DNA from: Candidatus Rokuibacteriota bacterium
GTDB lineage: Bacteria; Methylomirabilota; Methylomirabilia; Rokubacteriales; CSP1-6
Assembly (NCBI GenBank): GCA_003220495.1
Contig: QHSP01000042.1
Span: 1-55,564 of the forward strand
Length of the DNA: 55,564 nt
Direction of reading: 5' to 3'
How positions within the stretch are numbered: the first letter of the stretch is position 1; every line of letters starts with the position of its first letter. Below the pieces are notes generated by a model that did no database searches, was not told the DNA's origin, and saw nothing but the letters and a program-made list of their open reading frames with translations. The translations under genes were made by a program, and so were the position numbers. Positions 24,503-31,138 of the stretch are shown here, one piece after another.

Positions 24503-25861
24503 ATGACGTTTGACGACGTCCGGAGCGCGGTGGCGAAACTCGAGGCCCAGATCGCGAGCGGCCCCATTGTCCCGACGGTGACGCCAGACGAGATCCGTTG
24601 CCACCTCGCCGCGCGGTATGACTTTACGAGGCCGCTGGATCTCGACGACGTCGGCGCGGACGTCGAACGGATGCTGCGAACATGGCAGGTGCACGTCACC
24701 CATCCGCGTTACTTCGGCCTCTTCAACCCGAGCGTGACGCTCGCGTCGGTCGTCGCGGACACGCTCGTCGCGATGTACAACCCGCAGCTGGCGACCTGGC
24801 GGACCTCGCCGGCGGCGAACGAGATCGAGCGGCACACCCTGGCATGGCTGACGGGCAAGTTCGGCTTTCCGGCGAGCGCCGTCGCGAGCTTCACGAACGG
24901 CGGCGCGGAGGCGAATCTCTCCGCGGTCATCGTCGCGCTGACGCGGAGCTTCCCAGAGTACGGTGACGACGGGCTTCGGCGACTCGGCGCGGCGCCGGCG
25001 ATCTATCTCTCGGACCAAGCCCATCATTCGTTCGACAAGATCGCGCACATGACTGGGCTGGGGCGCCGGGCGATGCGCACGGTCGCGACCGACCGTGACC
25101 TCAAGATGGACCTCGACGAGCTTGCTCGCCGTGTCGCGGAGGACCGCCGACACGGGTTCGCGCCCTTCATGGTCGTCGGGACCGCCGGGACGACGGCAGC
25201 CGGCGTGATCGATCCGCTTGCGGATCTGGCGAGTTTCTGTCGCTCGCAGGGGCTCTGGTTTCACGTCGATGCGGCGTGGGGCGGCGCCGCGATCATCTCG
25301 CCGCGCCTCAGGGGCCATCTCGGCGGGATCGAGGCCGCCGATTCGATCACCTGCGACGCGCACAAATGGTTTTCAGTCCCGATGGGCGCCGGGATGTTCT
25401 TCTGCCGGCATCCCGACGCGGTGGGCGAGGCCTTCCGTGTGGAGACCTCGTACATGCCCGGAAAGACGGCCGGGCCGGTCCTCGATCCGTACACGACGTC
25501 GGTCCAGTGGTCTCGGCGATTCATCGGCCTCAAGCTCTTCCTCGCGCTCGCGCAGCGCGGCGAGTCGGGATACGTCGAGATCATCGAGCACGAGGCCCGC
25601 ATGGGCGACGTGCTCCGGGAGTCGCTGCGCCGCGAAGGATGGCGTGTGGTCAACACGACCCCGCTGCCGTTGGTGTGCTTCACCCGGGATGGCCTCGTCA
25701 CCGCCAAGTTCTTGGCGGCGCTGTATGACCGCCAGATCGCGTGGATGTCGGAAGTTCGGCTCGGCAACGGCGCGCCGGTCCTGCGCGCGTGCATCACGAG
25801 CTTGCGCACGACCGAGTCGGATATCGAATGGGTCGTGCGCGAGATGGGTCGGCTCGTGTAG
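24503..25861 (+). CDS. Group II PLP-dependent amino-acid decarboxylase
   Basis: 452 residues of the glutamate/aromatic/diaminobutyrate decarboxylase family (fold type I). The cofactor lysine is Lys288 in CDAHKWF, the pyridoxal nitrogen contact is in FHVDAAWGGAA (254-263), and the ring-stacking histidine lies in SDQAHHSFDK. The fold is complete and looks active. It converts an amino acid to its amine; nothing in the sequence fixes the substrate. It is the last gene of the operon (27 bases after the MetY-type gene) and is followed by a strong hairpin. In context it could decarboxylate the gamma-substituted amino acid made by the MetY-type enzyme, giving an amine for acylation. Confidence 0.87.
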   Translation: MTFDDVRSAVAKLEAQIASGPIVPTVTPDEIRCHLAARYDFTRPLDLDDVGADVERMLRTWQVHVTHPRYFGLFNPSVTLASVVADTLVAMYNPQLATWRTSPAANEIERHTLAWLTGKFGFPASAVASFTNGGAEANLSAVIVALTRSFPEYGDDGLRRLGAAPAIYLSDQAHHSFDKIAHMTGLGRRAMRTVATDRDLKMDLDELARRVAEDRRHGFAPFMVVGTAGTTAAGVIDPLADLASFCRSQGLWFHVDAAWGGAAIISPRLRGHLGGIEAADSITCDAHKWFSVPMGAGMFFCRHPDAVGEAFRVETSYMPGKTAGPVLDPYTTSVQWSRRFIGLKLFLALAQRGESGYVEIIEHEARMGDVLRESLRREGWRVVNTTPLPLVCFTRDGLVTAKFLAALYDRQIAWMSEVRLGNGAPVLRACITSLRTTESDIEWVVREMGRLV

Positions 25862-25892
25862 CCCCGAAGGACGTCGGCCGCGCCAAAAGATC

Positions 25893-25925
25893 AAGGGCCT
25901 ACGGGACAACCGCCCGTAGGCCCTT
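25893..25925. terminator. Bidirectional transcription terminator
   Basis: A perfect 13-base-pair stem (AAGGGCCTACGGG paired with CCCGTAGGCCCTT) with a 7-base loop lies between the convergent decarboxylase and OmpA-like genes. Reading the minus strand it is followed by a TTTT run; on the plus strand the tail is weaker. Its position at a convergent junction supports use in both directions. Confidence 0.85.
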
Positions 25926-25952
25926 GTGCTGATCGGTCACGCGGCCGGTCGT

Positions 25953-26741
25953 TCAGTCCTTCGGCACCAGGACGATCTCGATGCGTCGATTCTTGCCGCG
26001 GCCTTCCAGCGTCGCGTTGTCAGCCACCGACTTGAACTCGCCGAAGGCGGCGGCAGAAAGGCTGGCCGGCTCGATGCCCTGCTTCTGGAGATAGCGTGCG
26101 ACGTTGATCGCGCGCGCGGCCGACAGCTCCCAGTTGGTCGGATAGCGCTGGGTGAGCGGGCCCACGATGGGCTTGTTGTCCGTGTGCCCCTCGATTCGGA
26201 TCGACTTGTCGTTCACCGTCTTGAGGATCTCGATCACCTTGCCGAGGACCACCAGCCCCTCTTGCTTCACCTCCGCCTTGCCCGAGTCGAAGAGGATGGC
26301 CTCGACCATGTTGACGGTGAGCTTGCCCTTCAGCTCGGAGATCGTGACCTGCCCCTTGTCGATCTCCCCCTTCATCTTCGCGACGAGCTGGTCGTAGGTC
26401 GAGCTGACCTCGCGCACTTTCTCTTCGCGCGCCTTGTTCGCGTCGGTCAGCTCCTGCGTGAGGCGGGTCTTGTCGTCCTCGAGGGCGCTGAGGCGCTGGC
26501 GCAGATCCACGATGCTCTTGCCGAGCTCGCCCGATTTCAACGTCAGCGTGTGCTCCAGGTCGTCGTTGCGCTTACCCGAGTCGGCGAGATCGCTTTTCAG
26601 GCGCGCGTTCTGGGCCTCGAGGGCGTTGTAGCGGACCTCGGCTGATTGAACCGCCTTCGTGTACTCGCTCTTCGAGACGCATGCGGCGGTGCCGAGCGGG
26701 ACAAGGGCCATAGCGGTGATTCTGAGGAAGGTCTTGCGCAT
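25953..26741 (-). CDS. OmpA/Pal-family peptidoglycan-binding lipoprotein
   Basis: 262 residues from the ATG at 26741 (CAGGAG ribosome site). A lipoprotein signal peptide ends in GTAAC (Cys21). Residues about 25-120 form a long coiled coil, and about 135-262 an OmpA C-terminal domain with ILFDSGKAEVK, IEGHTDNKPI, LSAARAINVARYL and GRGKNRRIEIVL, which binds diaminopimelate in peptidoglycan. It probably links the outer membrane to the cell wall. It is transcribed alone, converging on region 2 and diverging from the GT2-methyltransferase gene. Confidence 0.9.
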   Translation of the reverse strand: MRKTFLRITAMALVPLGTAACVSKSEYTKAVQSAEVRYNALEAQNARLKSDLADSGKRNDDLEHTLTLKSGELGKSIVDLRQRLSALEDDKTRLTQELTDANKAREEKVREVSSTYDQLVAKMKGEIDKGQVTISELKGKLTVNMVEAILFDSGKAEVKQEGLVVLGKVIEILKTVNDKSIRIEGHTDNKPIVGPLTQRYPTNWELSAARAINVARYLQKQGIEPASLSAAAFGEFKSVADNATLEGRGKNRRIEIVLVPKD

Positions 26742-26908
26742 CGGTGGTCTCCTGGGTCGAAAACGCCTGGCGAACTGCCAGTGAGCGCATTGACTGCGGC
26801 GATCCATTATGACAAAGGACGCCCGGTCGACGAAGAATTGAGTCGGATGCCCCACGGGGCGCACGATGTTGGCGGGAATCCCCCGGCTGGTGTGGTGCAA
26901 TGGCCTAA

Positions 26909-28231
26909 ATGTCCGCTTACGACCTCGCCATCGTCATCCCCGCCTGGAACGAGCGGGAGAACCTCGAGCTCCTCCTGCCCGCCCTTCGCGAGATCGTCGG
27001 GGCGCTCGGCCTCCGCGCCCAGATCATCGTGGCCGACGGGGGATCGGTGGACGGCACCGAGCAGGTGGCCCCCCGCTGGGGGGCCGAGGTCGTCCTCCAA
27101 ACCGAGCGCGGGTACGGGGGCGCCCTCCTCGCCGGCTTCGCCAAGGCTGACGCACCCTTTGTGGTCACCATGGACGCTGACCTCTCGCACCGTCCGGTCT
27201 TCCTCGAGGCGCTGTGGCGCCATCGTCACGATGCCGAGATCCTGATCGCTTCGCGATACCTCGCCGGGGGCCGCGCCGACATGCCACCCTTTCGGCGAGT
27301 GCTCAGCGTCACCCTGAACCGGGTGTACGGCCACATGCTCCGCCTGCCTGTTCGCGATCTGTCGAGCGGCTTCCGGATGTACCGCCGCGATGCGCTCGCG
27401 AGCCTGGACCTGCGCTCGCGGGACTTCGACATCCTGCAGGAGCTCCTCGTGCGCGTGGGCGCCGAGGGCTGGCGGATCCGCGAGATCCCCTTCCACTACA
27501 TGGCGCGAGGGTCCGGCCGGTCGCACGCCCGTCTCCTGCGCTTCGGCTGGGCCTACCTGAAAACGCTGGTGCGGATGTGGCAGCTCCGCAACTCCGTCGA
27601 GGCCGCCGATTACGACGCGCGCGCCTTCGACAGTCCGATCTGGCTGCAGCGCTACTGGCAGCGCACGCGCCACCGGATCGTCCTCGACTACATGGCGGAG
27701 TCCCGGCGGGTGCTGGACGTCGGCTGCGGCTCGAGCCGCATCATCCTCGATCTGCCCTCCGCGACGGGTCTGGACATCCGTCTGAACAAGCTCCGGTGGC
27801 TGGCCCAGCGCCGGAGCCGCCTCGTGGGCGGAACGTGCCTGGGTCTGCCATTCCGTGACGCGAGCTTCGATGGGCTGATCAACTCCGAGGTCATCGAGCA
27901 CGTGCCCGACGACCCGGCGATCCTCCGCGAGGCGTGGCGAGTGCTCCGCCCCGGCGGCATCCTCGCCCTCGGCACGCCCGACTACGGGCGCTCGCTCTGG
28001 TGGGTGCTCGAATGGATCCACGGCCGGCTCTTGCCGGGAGGCTACGCCCACGAGCACATCACGCACTACACGCGCCGCTCGCTCGCGGCGCGTCTGGCCT
28101 CGGCGGGCTTCGAGGTCCTCGACTGTCGCTACGTGGGCGGGTGCGAGATGATCTTCAAGGCGCGCAAGCGAGACCCCGTCGGCGCGTCCCGCGCCGGCCC
28201 TCCAGCACCGTCCACCACACTGCCGCGATAG
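26909..28231 (+). CDS. Fused GT2 glycosyltransferase and SAM-dependent methyltransferase
   Basis: 440 residues with two domains. Residues 1-225 are a dolichol-phosphate-mannose-synthase-like GT2 (LAIVIPAWNEREN, VADGGSVDGT, VTMDADLSHRP, DLSSGFRMYRRD). Residues about 250-420 are a class I methyltransferase (VLDVGCGSSRI, LINSEVIEHVPDD, VLRPGGILALGTPDYG). The first half would make a polyprenyl-phosphate sugar or glycosylate a lipid; the second would methylate the product or another substrate. Both halves keep their key motifs. The gene is monocistronic on the plus strand, and its last 77 bases overlap a convergent gene at 28155-28739. Such fusions exist but are uncommon, and the linked order hints at a methylated sugar-lipid. 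Confidence 0.85.
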   Translation: MSAYDLAIVIPAWNERENLELLLPALREIVGALGLRAQIIVADGGSVDGTEQVAPRWGAEVVLQTERGYGGALLAGFAKADAPFVVTMDADLSHRPVFLEALWRHRHDAEILIASRYLAGGRADMPPFRRVLSVTLNRVYGHMLRLPVRDLSSGFRMYRRDALASLDLRSRDFDILQELLVRVGAEGWRIREIPFHYMARGSGRSHARLLRFGWAYLKTLVRMWQLRNSVEAADYDARAFDSPIWLQRYWQRTRHRIVLDYMAESRRVLDVGCGSSRIILDLPSATGLDIRLNKLRWLAQRRSRLVGGTCLGLPFRDASFDGLINSEVIEHVPDDPAILREAWRVLRPGGILALGTPDYGRSLWWVLEWIHGRLLPGGYAHEHITHYTRRSLAARLASAGFEVLDCRYVGGCEMIFKARKRDPVGASRAGPPAPSTTLPR

Positions 28232-28739
28232 CGCCCAAGGTCGCCACGACGAGGATCGCCACCGTCGCGTAGTCCGGGCTCGCATCGCCGCTCGCCCGCG
28301 GCTCCACGTCGAGCCACCTGATCACGGGACGGTAGCGCCACGCGCTCCGGGCGAGCGGATCGGCGGACACCGGGACTACGAGGAGCGCGAACGCGTGCTC
28401 GCCCGGCGGCCAGGCCCGGGGCCACTGCCGGACGATGGGTGGCGCGTTCACTCCGACGGCGCGCGCGTACGGCACCGGGCTCGGCGACCAGGCGCCGTCC
28501 TCGGTGAGGAACGACGCCTCATCCGTCCGGGCCAGGGCGAGATACAGATCGTAGGTCTCGGGCGCGCCCGCGCTCGGGGCGCGGACCGGCGCGATACGGA
28601 CGGTTGCGGGCGCGCCCTCCGTGACCGCGGCGGGGGACAGGCTGAAGTCGAACGGTGGCGCGGGCAGCGCGGCGGAGGCCGGAGCGGCCGCCAACGCCAG
28701 GATGGCCGCCGTCGCCAGCGTCTTCACCGGCGACGCCAT
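28155..28739 (-). CDS. Secreted, C-terminally membrane-anchored protein of unknown function
   Basis: 194 residues from the ATG at 28739. A signal peptide (about 1-24, ending AAPASA) is followed by an extracytoplasmic beta-rich domain of about 130 residues with no family I recognise, then a single membrane helix (YATVAILVVATLGAIAAVWW, about 160-180) and a basic tail. Its start overlaps the YfhO-like gene by 16 bases, so the two are probably co-translated and may work together at the membrane. The 3' end overlaps the convergent GT2-methyltransferase gene by 77 bases. Confidence 0.65.
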   Translation of the reverse strand: MASPVKTLATAAILALAAAPASAALPAPPFDFSLSPAAVTEGAPATVRIAPVRAPSAGAPETYDLYLALARTDEASFLTEDGAWSPSPVPYARAVGVNAPPIVRQWPRAWPPGEHAFALLVVPVSADPLARSAWRYRPVIRWLDVEPRASGDASPDYATVAILVVATLGAIAAVWWTVLEGRRGTRRRGLACAP

Positions 28740-31075
28740 CCGGGGATCATCGCGAGCGCCACGAGGCCGAGGGCGACGACCGAGATGAGCGCCCCGATCC
28801 GGAGCGACCTCGGCGCGTAGGTGAACACGACCTCGCGCGCGCCGGACGGCACCACCACGGCGCGAAGCGTGTGGTTCGCGCGCCACACGCGCGTCGGATG
28901 GCCATCCACCGTTGCGGCCCATCCCGGGAACCACGTGTCCGAGAGCACGAGGTACGCCGGACGATCCGTGGAGACCTGGACGCTCACGCGATTGGCCGAC
29001 TCGTCCCGGATGACGGCCGAGCCGCCCGGACCGGCACCCGCGCCGTCGGCGCTCGCGGGTGGCGACGCGCAGTCGGCGAGGAGCACCTCTCGGCGTGGGT
29101 CAAGGGCGCGGCCGCGGATGGCCTCGAGCGCGGCGGGATCATCGACGCAACGCGCCTGGCGGACGAGCATTGCGCGCGGCACTGCGCCGTCGTTGCGGAA
29201 GATCCGCGCGTCGGCCGCGTCGTAGACCAGGGCGAGGCCTGGCCGCGGGGGCGCGGCGCCGGGTGCCATGAGCACGTAGCGCACGCCGAGCAGGTCGAGC
29301 ACCGGCGAGACGAGGATCCGAATGCCGCTCAGCGGCTCGCTGCCGTGCAGGGCCACCGTGTTCTGGAGGAATCCGCGCGCCAGGGCGCCGCCCGTGCCCA
29401 CCACGCCGGTGATCTCGACGAGACGCCGCGGCGACATTCCGTCGTAGCCCTGCGCCTCGAACAGGCCATAGGTGAGCGCGACGGTTCCGGGCATCAAGAC
29501 GCGGCTCTGGTGGCCGGCCTCGCGCCGGAGGTAGTCGATGGCCGGCGTCGTTGGAAAGAACGCGCCGCGATCGACGCTCGGATTGTAGGTGGCGGCCAGG
29601 GGCAGCAGGCTCGCGACCTGGACCACCGCGAGCGCGGACAGGCCCCGAGCCGGCGCGAGGCCAGCCATCATGCGGACCACGATGATCGTGGCCAGGGTGA
29701 GCGCGATCAGGCCGATGGCGTACTGGACGGGGAGCGAGAGGATCATCTGCCGGGCGGCGGCGCGCGTGTGGTCCTGAGCGATCGCCACCAGGACCAGCAC
29801 GGCGACGGCCGTGAACCATCCGCCCACCAGCCACGGGACGACGCGATCGGGCTTCTCGGCCCGCAGCGCCTCCAGGCCCAGCGCGGCCAGGACGCAGAGG
29901 GCGAAGGCGATCACCGGCATGAGGCGCAGGTTCGTCCCGAGCGAGAAGCCCGGAACCTCGGCGGCCAGGGACACTCCCGGCAGACCGTAGTGAAGGGCGA
30001 GGCCCACGGCGGCGAGCCCGACGAAGAAGCGCTGCTCTCCACGGCGCAGAGCCGCTCGCGCGCCGAGGGGCAGCACGGCGAGGGTCACGATCCCCACGTA
30101 GCCGGTCTGGACGGCGAACTGCCACACGCCCCACGCCTCCTTGCCGACGCCGTAGTAGTACGGCATGAGGAACGTCGTGGCCGAGCGAAAGGGCGCGGAG
30201 AAGATCGGCGTCCACTGGCTGCGATACACGAACACGAAGCTCTCCCGCACGTACTCCACGAAGGGCACGAGCTGGACGGCGGCGAGGCCGAGGCCGAGCG
30301 CGACGGCGGCCGCGTAGCGAGCGAGAAATCCGAGTCCGCCGCCGGCTCGGGCGGCCAGCACCAGGGCCCACGCCGTGGCCACCACGAGCGCCTGCGCCGC
30401 AGCCTGCGGATAGCCGGCGAGCACGTCGAGCGTGACGACCACGGCCACCAGGACGAGCGCGCGCAGCTCCCGGCGCTCGCGCAATCGCTTGATCGCGCCG
30501 AGGACGAGGGGCAAGCAAAGGAAGGTCGAGGCGAAGGTCCACTGCAGCCAGCCGATGACCGGGGCGCTGAGCATGAAGCCGCACGCCGCGATGAAGGCCG
30601 GCCCGGGGCCCGGCCCGAGCATGCGTAGGAACCAATAGGTGGCCACGCCGATACTCAGCAGCTTGACCCACGAGATCACCGTGACCGCGACGGCCGCCGG
30701 CAGAACGAAGGCGATCATGGTCACCGGAAAGAGGAGCGCGCTCTGCCCGTTGCCGAAGAACGGCGCTCCCGTGTACTCGTGGGGGTTCCAGAGCGGGATC
30801 ACGCCGCCGCGGATCTGCTCGCCCGCGTAGAGCAGCCATGGATGGAACACCTGGGCGATGTCGGTGAGGGCGGCATTCGGCGGGGGCACGGGCGCGATGA
30901 CGGTGTGCCAGGGGGCGCGCTCCGCGAGGATGTTCATCGGCGAGACCGTGCGACCCGAGAGGAGCGTCGGGGCGAAGAGGACGAGGGTGATCGCGGCGAG
31001 TGCGAGGGCCGCGGTGAGGTCTGGACGGCGCCGCGCCCAGTCGCTCGGGGACCGCGCCGCCGCCGACCAGCTCAT
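28724..31075 (-). CDS. YfhO-like multi-spanning membrane protein (GT-C type)
   Basis: 783 residues with about 12-13 membrane helices across the first 470 residues and a C-terminal extracytoplasmic domain (about 560-745), ending in one more helix. The N-terminal loop has the YfhO pattern NILAERAPWHT followed by DIAQVFHPW and PLWNPHEYTGAPFFGNGQSALLFP; the C-terminal part has VLSDTWFPGWAATVDG, also typical. YfhO proteins are thought to add sugars from polyprenyl-phosphate donors to surface polymers. The nearby GT2-methyltransferase fusion could make such a donor. There is no clear ribosome site before the ATG. It lies downstream of the hybrid kinase gene, 63 bases away. Confidence 0.82.
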   Translation of the reverse strand: MSWSAAARSPSDWARRRPDLTAALALAAITLVLFAPTLLSGRTVSPMNILAERAPWHTVIAPVPPPNAALTDIAQVFHPWLLYAGEQIRGGVIPLWNPHEYTGAPFFGNGQSALLFPVTMIAFVLPAAVAVTVISWVKLLSIGVATYWFLRMLGPGPGPAFIAACGFMLSAPVIGWLQWTFASTFLCLPLVLGAIKRLRERRELRALVLVAVVVTLDVLAGYPQAAAQALVVATAWALVLAARAGGGLGFLARYAAAVALGLGLAAVQLVPFVEYVRESFVFVYRSQWTPIFSAPFRSATTFLMPYYYGVGKEAWGVWQFAVQTGYVGIVTLAVLPLGARAALRRGEQRFFVGLAAVGLALHYGLPGVSLAAEVPGFSLGTNLRLMPVIAFALCVLAALGLEALRAEKPDRVVPWLVGGWFTAVAVLVLVAIAQDHTRAAARQMILSLPVQYAIGLIALTLATIIVVRMMAGLAPARGLSALAVVQVASLLPLAATYNPSVDRGAFFPTTPAIDYLRREAGHQSRVLMPGTVALTYGLFEAQGYDGMSPRRLVEITGVVGTGGALARGFLQNTVALHGSEPLSGIRILVSPVLDLLGVRYVLMAPGAAPPRPGLALVYDAADARIFRNDGAVPRAMLVRQARCVDDPAALEAIRGRALDPRREVLLADCASPPASADGAGAGPGGSAVIRDESANRVSVQVSTDRPAYLVLSDTWFPGWAATVDGHPTRVWRANHTLRAVVVPSGAREVVFTYAPRSLRIGALISVVALGLVALAMIPGWRRR

Positions 31076-31138
31076 CAGGTCGACCGTATACTACTTCTCC
31101 GTGTCAGCCCAAACAATCGCGGCAGTGACGGACTTCGC

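Noticed and set aside
16268-25861. Simple methionine pathway as the full explanation of the metA and metY genes
   Set aside because: Not excluded, but it does not explain the diiron oxidase, ACP, two ligases, GNAT protein and decarboxylase in between and after, nor the Arg at the MetA specificity position.
16268-25861. Beta-ethynylserine (bes-type) cluster
   Set aside because: An HDO and a PLP enzyme are shared themes, but no halogenase, hydroxylase or ATP-grasp ligase of that pathway is present.
28655-30628. 657-residue plus-strand open frame opposite the YfhO-like gene
   Set aside because: Antisense shadow rich in Arg, His and Glu; the minus strand gives a helix-by-helix YfhO-like protein.
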